From NCBI RefSeq assembly GCF_001611795.1, contig NZ_CP015098.1, positions 8,060,001 to 8,124,000 on the forward strand: a DNA stretch of 64,000 bases, given 5' to 3'. A program made the position numbers and the translations under genes. Below, one piece after another: positions 34,881 through 43,131 of this stretch. Within the stretch, counting starts at the first letter, position 1; every line of letters begins with the position of its first letter. Under the pieces are notes generated by a model. It was not told where the DNA came from and made no database searches. It saw only the letters and a list, made by a program, of their open reading frames with translations. This DNA comes from Streptomyces qaidamensis. Lineage in GTDB: Bacteria > Actinomycetota > Actinomycetes > Streptomycetales > Streptomycetaceae.

Positions 34881-36127
34881 ACGGGATACCTCGTCTCACC
34901 CAGCATGCTGTTGAGGATGACCGCGCTGCGCCAGGCGAGCAGGCTCAGGTTGGGATCGGCGACGCCCCAGGAGTGCCGGGCGCCGTTCTGGAGGTAGATC
35001 CGGTTCTCCGCAGGCCCGTCCCAAGCGACCGAGAAGTCGTCGCCGACGACGAGCATCCCGCTGTCCCGCCGCAGCCGAGCGTCGAGTGGAGCCATGAAGT
35101 CCGGCAGCGCGTAGGCGTATCCGGTGCTCAGGATCACGATGTCGGCCGCGAGCACAGCGGGCGCGTCGCCCGGGCCCGAGGACTCGACGGCGAGCTTCCA
35201 TTCGTCGGGGCCACCCTCGATCGCGGTGACCGCGCAGTCCGCCAGGAAGCGCAGCCTGTCGGCGTTGTTCTCGATGAACTCGTCGCGGTAGCTCAACCGG
35301 TAGATGTCCTGGAGGACTTGGAGGTCGATGCCGTCGCTGGTGTACTTCTGCCGCTCCAGGAGCCGGGCCTTGTGGTCGGAGGGCAGCGCGTGGAAGCGGC
35401 GTACGTAGTCGGGCGTGTAGAGGTCGTTGGCGAACGGCGAGTCGTCCATCGGCAGGAACGACGAGCGCCGGCTGACCCAGGTGATGCTCCTGGGGGCCGC
35501 TCCGGCCGCCAGGTGGCGCACGATCTCCGCGCCGCTCTGCCCGCCGCCGACCACGACGACCCGCCGTCCGGTCACCTCGGGGGCCCGCAGCAGGAACTCC
35601 CCGGAGTGGAAGACGGTGGGGCCGAGTAAGGGACGGAACGGCTCGGGGACGGACGGGGTGAGCCCAGTGCCCAGCACGAGGTGACGTGCCATCACTTCGT
35701 GCTCGCCGGTGCGGAGGTGGAAGGCCCCGTCGTGGAAGTCCACGCTGTGTACGTCGGCCCCGAACGTCAGGCTCGGCAGCCGCCCGGCGACCCACTGGAG
35801 GTACTGGTTGAACTCGGCGCGCAGGACGGCCGGGAAGTCCGCGGCCAGGAACCGGTAGAGCCGGCCCTTACTCGCCAGGAACGACAGGAACGAGAAGGGA
35901 CTGGTCGGATCGACCAGCGTCACCAGGTCCTTGAGCAGCGAGACCTGGAGGGTGGCCTCGGGCAGCAGCAGTCCGGGGTGCCAGGAGAAACTCTCACGGC
36001 GTTCCAAATGGGCGCCGCGCAGCCCTTCGACCGGATGCGCGAGCGCGGCGAGGCTCATGTTCGCGGGGCCGATGCCGACGGCCGCATAGTCGCGTATGTG
36101 TGTGTTGTCGAGTATGTGTGTGTTCAT
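34877..36127 (-). CDS. lysine/ornithine N-monooxygenase
   Basis: A 416-residue flavin-dependent amino-acid N-hydroxylase of the IucD/PvdA class: FAD motif AVGIGPANMSLAAL (about 16-29), the family mark LQVSLLKDLVTLVDPTSPFSFLSFL (about 60-85), NADPH motif VVVVGGGQSGAE (about 190-201), and the ATGY-like ILSTGYAYALPDF (about 325). In combination with cupin and MetRS-like genes the substrate is expected to be lysine (N6), not the ornithine of coelichelin. Codon 167 is TTA. The first 14 residues come from an 18-nt near-perfect duplication (NTHILD/NTHIRD), and no ribosome site is visible, so the true start could be slightly different. Confidence 0.88.
   Translation of the reverse strand: MNTHILDNTHIRDYAAVGIGPANMSLAALAHPVEGLRGAHLERRESFSWHPGLLLPEATLQVSLLKDLVTLVDPTSPFSFLSFLASKGRLYRFLAADFPAVLRAEFNQYLQWVAGRLPSLTFGADVHSVDFHDGAFHLRTGEHEVMARHLVLGTGLTPSVPEPFRPLLGPTVFHSGEFLLRAPEVTGRRVVVVGGGQSGAEIVRHLAAGAAPRSITWVSRRSSFLPMDDSPFANDLYTPDYVRRFHALPSDHKARLLERQKYTSDGIDLQVLQDIYRLSYRDEFIENNADRLRFLADCAVTAIEGGPDEWKLAVESSGPGDAPAVLAADIVILSTGYAYALPDFMAPLDARLRRDSGMLVVGDDFSVAWDGPAENRIYLQNGARHSWGVADPNLSLLAWRSAVILNSMLGETRYPV
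35627..35629 (-). promoter_or_regulatory. TTA codon in N-monooxygenase (codon 167)
   Basis: CCC-TTA-CTC encodes Pro-Leu-Leu of FRPLLGPTV, in frame from the start at 36127. It makes the second gene of the hydrazine-type operon bldA-dependent and, through coupling, possibly all downstream genes. Confidence 0.85.
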
Positions 36128-36143
36128 GGTGGGAACCGCCGGG

Positions 36144-37406
36144 TCAGGCCGGGACGACGAGGTCGCCGAGCGCCTGCCAGCGGTCCAGGGCGCCCTGCGG
36201 CGAGTCGGCGGTGAACAGGGCGTGGCCGAGGCGCGAGCGGCAGTCCTCTACGCCCGGGATGGTCTCGCCCGGCGCGAAGTACACGGCGGTCTCGGTGACT
36301 TCCGGCAGCGCCTCCAGCTCCATCCACCCGGTGAGCTCCCGGTACGAGGAGCGGCCCGCGGCGGAGAAGAAGCGGATGCCGGCGCTCTCGGCCTGCGGCC
36401 GCGCGAAGGCGCCGGCCGCCTCCAGGCCGACGCCGAGCGCGGTCGCGACGGCCACCCTGGGCAGGCTGACGCCGGTCACGAGCCGCAGCAGCTCCACGAT
36501 CCGGTCGCCCGGCAGCCGGGCGCCGATCTCGATGAGCACCGGACCGTCGGCGGTCAGGCGCAGTTCGCAGTGGAAGGGGCCGCTGGTGATGCCGACGGCG
36601 CGCACGACGTCGCCGACGTACGCCTCGACGTTCTTCAGGGTGGCGTCGTCGACCGGCGCCGGGGTGAGGTGGCCCAGCTCCACGAAGTCGGGCTCGGGCC
36701 CGAGCAGCGTGCGGCTGAGGGCGACGACGGTGACCTCGCCGCTCTCCAGGACGTAGCCGTCGGCGCTGAACTCGGGGCCCTGAACGTACTCTTCGACGAG
36801 CACCCGGTGCTCGTGCAGCTTGCCCATGTCGGGCTCCGGGTCGGTCACGAGCCGCTGGAACGCGGCGGTGAGCTGGTCGAGGTCGTCGGCGCGGCTGACG
36901 TGGATGCTGCCGGAGCAGGCGACCGGCTTCAGCACGCAGGGGAAGCCGACTCGTTCGGCCGCGGCGCGCAGTTCGGCGTCGGTGGTCGCCTGGGCGAAGC
37001 GCGGCGTGCGCAGCCCGGCTTCCGCCACGGCGGCTCGCATGACGCTCTTGTCCCGGACCCGGTCGACGGTCGCCACGGGCAGGCCGGGCAGGTCCAGTGC
37101 CGCGGCGACGCGCGCGGTCGCCGTCACATAGATGTCGGAGCCCGGCAGCACCGCCTCGAACGGCTCGGCCCGGTGCAGTTCGAGCGCGGCCGCTTCGAGG
37201 GCGGCCTGGTCGTTGGTCTCCACCGTCAGCACCGAGTCGGCCGCCGCGCGCACAGCGTCGGAGAGCCGGCGGTCGCCGGAGTCGGCGGTGGCGACGACGA
37301 CCCGCAGTCCCATCTCGGCCGCGACGCCGATCAGGGTGGCGCCTCCGGAGGAGGCGGGTTCGACCACGAGGACGCGGGCAGGACGAAGTGCATCTGTGTG
37401 CGGCAA
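36144..37406 (-). CDS. ATP-grasp ligase (first gene of hydrazine-type operon)
   Basis: A 420-residue ATP-grasp enzyme of the carbamoyl-phosphate-synthase-like type: N-terminal Rossmann part (RVLVVEPASSGGATLIGVA), central FPCVLKPVACSGSIHV (ATP loop, about 155-170), VLVEEYVQGPEFSADGY (about 205-221), and HCELRLTADGPVLIEIGARLPGDRI (Mg ligands, about 275-300). The C-terminal 90 residues form an extra alpha/beta domain found in bacterial peptide-forming ATP-grasp ligases. TTG start with GGGGGAT upstream; the N-monooxygenase follows after 16 nt. It is likely to form an amide or hydrazide bond. Confidence 0.87.
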   Translation of the reverse strand: MPHTDALRPARVLVVEPASSGGATLIGVAAEMGLRVVVATADSGDRRLSDAVRAAADSVLTVETNDQAALEAAALELHRAEPFEAVLPGSDIYVTATARVAAALDLPGLPVATVDRVRDKSVMRAAVAEAGLRTPRFAQATTDAELRAAAERVGFPCVLKPVACSGSIHVSRADDLDQLTAAFQRLVTDPEPDMGKLHEHRVLVEEYVQGPEFSADGYVLESGEVTVVALSRTLLGPEPDFVELGHLTPAPVDDATLKNVEAYVGDVVRAVGITSGPFHCELRLTADGPVLIEIGARLPGDRIVELLRLVTGVSLPRVAVATALGVGLEAAGAFARPQAESAGIRFFSAAGRSSYRELTGWMELEALPEVTETAVYFAPGETIPGVEDCRSRLGHALFTADSPQGALDRWQALGDLVVPA

Positions 37407-37558
37407 AGCGAAATCCCCCGGGGCAGAGCTGTGAGGACCGGACTCACCATCGCGATCCTGGTCGTGATCTTTCTATCCGTGCGCCTCGGCCCCGGTCAAT
37501 GGATGACCGCAAAATTGTCTGCGAGAGCGGACCTGAGCCGCATATTTTCCGGACCAGG

Positions 37559-37610
37559 AGCCCTGTCGGCGCCTGTTCGACTCCCGGCAGGGTCGAACGC
37601 CGTTAGGGCT
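37559..37610. terminator. possible hairpin downstream of terC
   Basis: AGCCCTGTCGGCG (37559-37571) can pair with CGCCGTTAGGGCT (37598-37610), 11 of 13 positions, with a 26-nt loop. It lies between terC and the hydrazine-type operon on the same strand, in the 264-nt gap that must also hold the operon promoter. Weak evidence. Confidence 0.35.
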
Positions 37611-37670
37611 CACCCTCTTCGGTCTCGCCGATCATGCCCTTGCTCTCCTCCGTGGTGGTTGCTTGGGTCC

Positions 37671-38741
37671 TCAGGTGTCCGGTGGCTCCGCAGCACCGTG
37701 GTGATTGCCCGGTGGATCCCGGTCAGCTGCATGAGAGGCATCCTCGGCGGCAGCAGAGGCGGGCATGGCGTCAGCGTCGGTCCGCGATGGGTCATCAGCG
37801 TGGCTGGACGGCAAGGGCCGAGCCATGCTCAGCCCGATGGAAGCGGCGAGAACGACGACGATGACGGCGAGGCTGACGAGTGAGGGAATCTCCGGCACGG
37901 CGGTGCTGATCGTTTCGTGGGACGCCTGAAGGATGAGCTTGACCCCGATGAAGGCGAGGATGAGCGCCAGGCCCTTGCTGAGGTAGTGGAAGCGGTCGAG
38001 CAGCCCGGCGAGCATGAAGTACAGCGCGCGCAGTCCCAGGATGGCGAAGGCGTTGCTGGTGTAGACGATGAAGGCGTCGCTGCTGACGGCCAGGACGGCG
38101 GGCACGCTGTCGACGGCGAAGACGAGGTCGGCGGCTTCGATCGCGGCAACGACGGCGAGCAACGGCGTGGCGACGCGTTTACCGGCCTCCTTGACGAAGA
38201 AGTGGGGGCCCGCGTACTCGTCCCGCACCGGGACCACCTTGCGAAGCAGCTTCACGGCGATGCTCTTGCCGGGGTCGAAGCTGTCGTCCTCCTCCTTGTA
38301 GATCTTGTATGTGCTGTAGAAGAGGATCGCGGCGAAGACGAACAGGACGGCCGTGAAGCGGCTGACCACCGCTACACCGGCGGCGAGGAAGATGCCGCGG
38401 AAGACCAGGGCGCCGAGGACGCCGAGAAACAGCACGCGGTGCTGGTAGGCGCGCGGCACCTTGAAGTAGCCGAAGATCAGGGCGAAGACGAAGAGGTTGT
38501 CGACCGACAGGCTCTTCTCCAGAAGCCATGCGGTCGTGTACTCGACTCCGGCCGTCGTGCCGACGACCGCGAACACCACGCCACCGAAGACGATCGCCAA
38601 GCCCACCCAGACACCGCTCCAGGCGGCGGCCTCGCGGAAACCGATGACGTGTTCCCGCCGGTGCGCGAGTAGATCGACCGCCAACGACACCAGCACGGTG
38701 ACGGCGAACGCCATCCACATCCACAGCGGCACGTCATGCAC
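37671..38741 (-). CDS. TerC-family membrane protein
   Basis: A 356-residue integral membrane protein of the TerC/Alx family, linked to tellurite resistance and metal (manganese) export. The family core is clear: EKSLSVDNLFVFALIFGYF (about 75-93), VFRGIFLAAGVAVV (about 113) and AADLVFAVDSVPAVLAVSSDAFIVYTSN (about 205-232), each with the acidic residues expected in the metal path. About eight to nine membrane segments. The last 50 residues are a hydrophilic Ala/Asp/Pro-rich tail (HADDPSRTDADAMPASAAAE) not needed by the family. Confidence 0.92.
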   Translation of the reverse strand: MHDVPLWMWMAFAVTVLVSLAVDLLAHRREHVIGFREAAAWSGVWVGLAIVFGGVVFAVVGTTAGVEYTTAWLLEKSLSVDNLFVFALIFGYFKVPRAYQHRVLFLGVLGALVFRGIFLAAGVAVVSRFTAVLFVFAAILFYSTYKIYKEEDDSFDPGKSIAVKLLRKVVPVRDEYAGPHFFVKEAGKRVATPLLAVVAAIEAADLVFAVDSVPAVLAVSSDAFIVYTSNAFAILGLRALYFMLAGLLDRFHYLSKGLALILAFIGVKLILQASHETISTAVPEIPSLVSLAVIVVVLAASIGLSMARPLPSSHADDPSRTDADAMPASAAAEDASHAADRDPPGNHHGAAEPPDT

Positions 38742-38909
38742 GGCTCCGACCTCTCCAGCATCATCGACCGGCAGTCTTCTAACGAGTCTGGGCCATGCGA
38801 GGGGGGCTGTCTCCCCGATGCCGGTGCACGGCCGCTGACCGGGACGGCTCTGCGCTCACCGGCACTGGCCTGCTCAGGAGCCCACCAGGGCGGTCGTCCG
38901 CTGCCGTGC

Positions 38910-39204
38910 TCATCGAAACCATGCGGGCGTGGAGAGTTCCGGGCGTATGCCGCGCTCGGCTCGGGCGAGGACGACGGCGCTGGACAGCAGCCCGACGTGG
39001 TCGAGTGCCTGCGGGAGACCCGCCGCGGTGCCGGTCGAGCAGCGAGCAGAACAGGGGCGGAGCGTCGAAGCGGGGCACGCACATGAAGCCGACGGTGCTG
39101 TCGCGGCCCACCAAGGCGCACGCGCGGCCGTCGCCGATGAGGCCGTGGTCCTTGATCGGCAGTAGCCCGCCGACGGTGCCGGCGCCCACTCGTTCATGCG
39201 TGAC
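38910..39204 (-). pseudogene. GH15 glucoamylase-like remnant
   Basis: Two fragments of one glycoside hydrolase family 15 protein are joined in different frames. The upstream fragment (about 39030-39190) gives LPIKDHGLIGDGRACALVG and FMCVPRFDAPPLFCSLLD, the typical GH15 N-terminus. The second frame gives GLPQALDHVGLLSSAVVLAR, typical of the extreme C-terminus, and stops at 38910. About 500 or more residues between them are missing and the frame changes near 39028. This is a deletion remnant with no function expected. Confidence 0.75.
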
Positions 39205-39229
39205 CAGTAACCATCGAAGGCGAGCCGGA

Positions 39230-40417
39230 TCACTCCGAGGGTTGCAGCGGGCGAGATGGCCAGTCCAGGAGGCGGGCGCCGAGGGCCGCGGTCTGCAGGA
39301 TGTATCGCTGGTCGGGGTCGGTGGGGTCATGGCCGGTGAGTTGCCGGATACGCGTGAGCCGGTAGGTGACGGTACGCACGCTCACACCCAGCCGACGTGC
39401 CGTGGTCGTGTTCAGGCAGCCACTGCTGAAGTACGCGTTGAGGGTTTCCAGGAGTGCCCGGGGCCCGCTGCGTGCCTCGTCCAGGCCGCCGAGGACGGTG
39501 GCCACCAGGTCGGTGATGGCGGCGCGGTCCCTGCCGAGAACCTGGAAGACCAGCAGGTCAGAGGCGTCCACGCGCGGGGCGGTCAGACCGAGCTGGACAG
39601 CGAGGTCGAGGGTGCTGCGTGCCTCCTGGTACGAGCGGACGATGCCACTGGGACCGGGCCGCGGGCGGCTGACGGCGACGCGGCAGGGCTCGTCGACAGC
39701 ACTGCGCACAGCGGTGGCGAAGAAGTCCGGAACATCCGGCACCGCGCCGGGCGATACGCACACGAGCAGACCGTCCTTGGTGGTGATCAGCCCGTCCTGT
39801 GTGGTGAACCGGGCGGTCAGCGCCTCTTCGACGTAGCGCGTGGTGTCGTCGCCCGCGCCGAACGGCTTGCCCGCCCGGGCGACGGACACGCTGTGTGGTC
39901 CGACCAGCCGCAGCCCGAAGCGTTCGGCCCGCTCGGCGAGGCGGCCCAGGTCGGTTCGGCCGTCGAGGAGGTCGTCGACGAACTCCCGCCGCATCGCCTC
40001 CTCGCCCCGAACGGCCGCACGATGGGCGGTTTCATAGCCCTCGGTCAATGCCACGGTCGCCTCGCCGATCGCACCGATCAGAGCGGAACCCACCTCCCTC
40101 AGGTCTTCGGGCTCCAGAGCTCGCCCGGTGCCTGACAGATCCGTCCAGACCCGGTGGACGGAGGTGAGGTACTCGGCGACCAGTTTGCGCAGGGCTGTTC
40201 CGCGGTCGGCCGCCGTGGCGGCGAGCTGCCGTAGTCGCTCAAGGTCCTCGGGGGGAAGTCGCCGTTTGCCGAGGGAGGCGACCACGAGCTGGTTCAGGTG
40301 GGGTTCCAACCCCGCCGCCGCGGGTTCCTTTCCTTTGACGGTCGCGGCATCCCGGACGGGAACCGTGGCGGACGGTGCCACCGGATCCGGGGCTTGGGGA
40401 CGCTTTCCTGTCGGCAT
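39230..40417 (-). CDS. CdaR/PucR-type transcriptional regulator
   Basis: A 395-residue regulator. The C-terminus holds the PucR-type helix-turn-helix (LLETLNAYFSSGCLNTTTARRLGVSVRTVTYRLTRIRQLTG, about 325-365) and the middle a GGDEF-like/CdaR domain (about 165-300). The N-terminal 150 residues include a low-complexity start (PTGKRPQAPDPVAPSATVP) and a helical RsbRD-like region. ATG 40417 is preceded by GGGAG with very short spacing; the reading frame continues upstream without another good start. Target unknown; it sits beside a GH15 remnant and stress genes. Confidence 0.85.
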   Translation of the reverse strand: MPTGKRPQAPDPVAPSATVPVRDAATVKGKEPAAAGLEPHLNQLVVASLGKRRLPPEDLERLRQLAATAADRGTALRKLVAEYLTSVHRVWTDLSGTGRALEPEDLREVGSALIGAIGEATVALTEGYETAHRAAVRGEEAMRREFVDDLLDGRTDLGRLAERAERFGLRLVGPHSVSVARAGKPFGAGDDTTRYVEEALTARFTTQDGLITTKDGLLVCVSPGAVPDVPDFFATAVRSAVDEPCRVAVSRPRPGPSGIVRSYQEARSTLDLAVQLGLTAPRVDASDLLVFQVLGRDRAAITDLVATVLGGLDEARSGPRALLETLNAYFSSGCLNTTTARRLGVSVRTVTYRLTRIRQLTGHDPTDPDQRYILQTAALGARLLDWPSRPLQPSE

Positions 40418-40514
40418 GCTCCCATTTTGCCGAAGGACGGCAAAGAGTGAGGGGCCGAGACGGCCATGTTTGTGCCTGCTCGGCAGGCGTCCAGCCGATG
40501 CGCCCGGGTAATCC

Positions 40515-40688
40515 GTGAGTGACGCGCCGGTGGACGACCCTGCGACCAGGGGGCCCCTGCCCATGGAAATCCTGCCCGTGATCGACCTGCTCCGGGGCTC
40601 CGAGGCCGCCCCTGGTGGTGCCCGTACCTCAGGTGCCGGAGCGGCGATGCACTCCGCGACCGAGTCCGCGTTCCCCGAGCACAGGTGA
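40515..40688 (+). CDS. possible small protein upstream of DUF3040 gene
   Basis: A 57-codon GTG-started frame (SDAPVDDPATRGPLP then MEILPVIDLLRG) ends 5 nt before the DUF3040 start. It has no clear ribosome site and no recognised family. It could be a small protein, a leader coupled to the next gene, or chance coding in high-GC DNA. Confidence 0.25.
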   Translation: MSDAPVDDPATRGPLPMEILPVIDLLRGSEAAPGGARTSGAGAAMHSATESAFPEHR

Positions 40689-40693
40689 TCGGT

Positions 40694-41233
40694 ATGAACC
40701 CCTCGATGGACGACCGGAGCGTCCTGGCCGAGATGGAGCGCCGCCTCTCCCAGGAGGACCCCGAGTTGGTCGGGCTGATGGACGCGCTGAACCATCAGTT
40801 TCCCGACGCCCAGGCCGACAGGGATGCCCTTGAGGACGTAGACGCCCACGACGAGGCAGAGCCCCATGAAACCGACGACCTGCGCCTCGACTGGCGCTGG
40901 AAGGCCATCATGGTGTTCGCCGTCGTGCTGGTGGCGGGTCTGATCCTCACGGCGGTTTTCAACCGGTCGGCCTCGGCCGACGACAATCACGGGCCACTGA
41001 ACAGCCGTGCTCCGGCCGTAGCCGTTAACCCGCATGGCAGACGGCTCCCGGGCCCGGGCGAGCATCCGGGCTCCACCGACCGCGGGGTTCCTCGTGGCCG
41101 ACTCCGACGTCGTCGCCGTGCCCGCCGCCGCCCGGCTGAGACGCCGTCAGAACCTCTGCCGTACGGGCGTACGTGGCAACCGGCAGCGGCTCACCGTCTT
41201 GCTGCCTCTCTGCCACCTGCCCAGCGAAAGTGA
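40694..41233 (+). CDS. DUF3040-like membrane protein
   Basis: A 179-residue protein. The N-terminus SVLAEMERRLSQEDPELVGLMD resembles DUF3040 (a cytosolic helix with ERxLxxEDP), followed by one transmembrane segment WKAIMVFAVVLVAGLILTAVF (about 76-96). The last 75 residues are Arg/Pro-rich and look like read-through of non-coding DNA, so the gene may have lost its normal stop. DUF3040 proteins are small actinobacterial membrane proteins of unknown role. Start ATG 40694 lacks a strong ribosome site. Confidence 0.6.
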   Translation: MNPSMDDRSVLAEMERRLSQEDPELVGLMDALNHQFPDAQADRDALEDVDAHDEAEPHETDDLRLDWRWKAIMVFAVVLVAGLILTAVFNRSASADDNHGPLNSRAPAVAVNPHGRRLPGPGEHPGSTDRGVPRGRLRRRRRARRRPAETPSEPLPYGRTWQPAAAHRLAASLPPAQRK

Positions 41234-41386
41234 TCCGCCCATGACCAGGAAAGCGACGTCCACCGTCATCCACCCCCATCGAGTGACACCGGCAGCAGAC
41301 GGACGCCGTGCAGGTACCGGCCCGTGGACACCGCGACACGTCGGTCCCGGCGTCGGGCCGCCTGCCCCGGTCCGCAGGAGAAGGTC

Positions 41387-42517
41387 ATGAACAACTCGGT
41401 ACGGATGGGTCGCGTTCTCGGTGTGCCACTGCGCATCCACTGGACCGTGCCCCTGCTCGTGGTGCTTTTCGGTTACAGCCTGGGCAGTCAGACCCTCCCG
41501 GCCATGATCCCGGATCAGTCGAACGCCACCTACACCATCGCAGGCCTGGCCGGGGCTCTGCTTCTCCTGGTGAGCCTGTTGGCCCATGAGGCCGCCCACG
41601 CGATCACGGCTCGCAAGAAGGGCATCACCGTCCAGAGCATCACCCTGTGGGCCCTGGGCGGCATGACCCGGATGGGCAGGCCTCGCACGCCCGGCTCGAC
41701 TTTCTGGATAGCCGTCAGTGGGCCGCTCACCAGCCTGCTCGCGAGTGCGCTGGCGCTCGGGGCGGGCATCGGGCTGAACACGTTGTCCGGGGCAGCCGTG
41801 CCCGCGGCCGTCCTGCTCTGGCTCGGCTGGGTGAACCTGGTCCTCGCCGTGTTCAACCTGCTGCCGGCCGCCCCGCTCGACGGAGGACGGGTGGTGCAGG
41901 CGCTGACGTGGTGGCGTACCGGAGATCAGGACCGCGCCGAGCGAGTGGCCGCACGAGCCGGTCAAGTCCTCGGCGTCGTGCTGATCGGACTCGGGTGGAT
42001 CGTCGTCCTGCGCGGAGCCCTGAGCGGTCTGTGGCTGACGGTCATCGGCTTCTTCGTCGTCATCGTCGCCGGGGCGGAACACCAACGTGCGAGGCTCGCT
42101 CCTGCCCTGCGAGGCATGCGAGCGGCGGATGCCATGACCAGCCCCGTCGAGACGTGCCAGGACTGGCTGACCGTGCAGCGCTGCATCGATGACGTGGCCG
42201 CGGACACCCGCCACTCCGCACTGGCCCTGATCGACTTCGAAGGGCGCCCCAGCGGTCTGGTTCACCTCCCGCGGCTCGCGAGGATTCCCGCCGAACAACG
42301 GGACACGCTTCGTGTCCGCGACGTGGCGACCCCCTGGGCACGCTGTACGACCTGCGCGCCGGACGAGATGCTGCAGGACGTGCTCGAAAAGCTCTCCCCG
42401 GGCCGCGCCCTGCCCGTCCTCGTCACCGAGGGGCAGAACCTGACGGGCATGATCACTGCGGACGACATCTCCCGGATCGTCCGGCGTCAGGCGCTCCGCG
42501 GCACGGAAAGTCGATAA
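41387..42517 (+). CDS. site-2 protease (M50) with CBS domains
   Basis: A 376-residue intramembrane metalloprotease. HEAAH (His67, Glu68, His71) in the second membrane segment and NLLPAAPLDGGR (about 163-174) supply the zinc ligands. About six membrane segments extend to residue 230. The C-terminal 130 residues are a CBS pair (MRAADAMTSPVETC..., LRVRDVATPW...LPVLVTEGQNLTGMITADD), likely a nucleotide sensor. ATG follows GGAGAAGG. Homologues cluster with stress and dormancy genes in actinobacteria (Rv2625c type). Confidence 0.93.
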   Translation: MNNSVRMGRVLGVPLRIHWTVPLLVVLFGYSLGSQTLPAMIPDQSNATYTIAGLAGALLLLVSLLAHEAAHAITARKKGITVQSITLWALGGMTRMGRPRTPGSTFWIAVSGPLTSLLASALALGAGIGLNTLSGAAVPAAVLLWLGWVNLVLAVFNLLPAAPLDGGRVVQALTWWRTGDQDRAERVAARAGQVLGVVLIGLGWIVVLRGALSGLWLTVIGFFVVIVAGAEHQRARLAPALRGMRAADAMTSPVETCQDWLTVQRCIDDVAADTRHSALALIDFEGRPSGLVHLPRLARIPAEQRDTLRVRDVATPWARCTTCAPDEMLQDVLEKLSPGRALPVLVTEGQNLTGMITADDISRIVRRQALRGTESR

Positions 42518-42543
42518 CGGCCATCAGGGGTGGGTGTCGGTCG

Positions 42544-43131
42544 ATGGGAGCGTCACAGCTTGGAAGGGTGCGGTGGTGGCGGTGGCGGCGGAATCCGCTG
42601 CGGCGGCGCAGTGACATCGTCGAAGCGTGGCTGTTGCTCGCCTCGTGGCTGGTCGCACTGGCCGGGGGCCTGTTTGCGGGTCTGGCAGCGGCAGCCGCCA
42701 TGAAAGAGTCGGCGGAGAGGCAGCGGGCGGAGCGGCGTGAGGTCACGGCCGTACTCGTCGAGGACGCGGAGGACCGGTTGCCCGAACGGGCACCGAGTGG
42801 CTACCGCGTCTGGGCAACAGTGCGCTGGACGGCGCCGGAGGGTTCCACGCACACGGACGAGGCAAGAGTGCCGTCCGGGACCCCGGCCGGACACACGGTC
42901 ACCGTGTGGGCGGACCGGAACGGCAAGATCGCGGCTGAGCCCCTGACCCATGAGGAGACCCGGTGGCACGCGATCTCGGGAGGCGCGCTGACCGCGTCAG
43001 GGGCGGGCGGGGCAGTGCTGGCTGTTGGCTGGGTGGCTCGCCAAGGACTGGAGCGGCACCGCATGACGCGGTGGGCTGCGGAGTGGGAGCGCATGAACAC
43101 CCAAAAAGGAGGGAAGACGGACTCACCCTGA
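42544..43131 (+). CDS. Rv1733c-like conserved membrane protein
   Basis: A 195-residue protein with two transmembrane segments (ASWLVALAGGLFAGLAAAAAM, about 33-53, and ALTASGAGGAVLAVGWVARQG, about 150-170) flanking an extracytoplasmic beta domain (EVTAVLVEDAEDRL ... VWADRNGKIAAEPLT). The N-terminal RNPLRRRSDIVEAW is the hallmark of the Rv1733c family, which in mycobacteria belongs to the dormancy regulon. Starts 26 nt after the site-2 protease gene, probably cotranscribed. Confidence 0.85.
   Translation: MGASQLGRVRWWRWRRNPLRRRSDIVEAWLLLASWLVALAGGLFAGLAAAAAMKESAERQRAERREVTAVLVEDAEDRLPERAPSGYRVWATVRWTAPEGSTHTDEARVPSGTPAGHTVTVWADRNGKIAAEPLTHEETRWHAISGGALTASGAGGAVLAVGWVARQGLERHRMTRWAAEWERMNTQKGGKTDSP

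Noticed and set aside
34877..36127. N-monooxygenase as the coelichelin ornithine hydroxylase CchB
   Set aside because: It sits in a separate operon with cupin and MetRS-like genes and no iron box; cchB is expected left of the window next to cchC.
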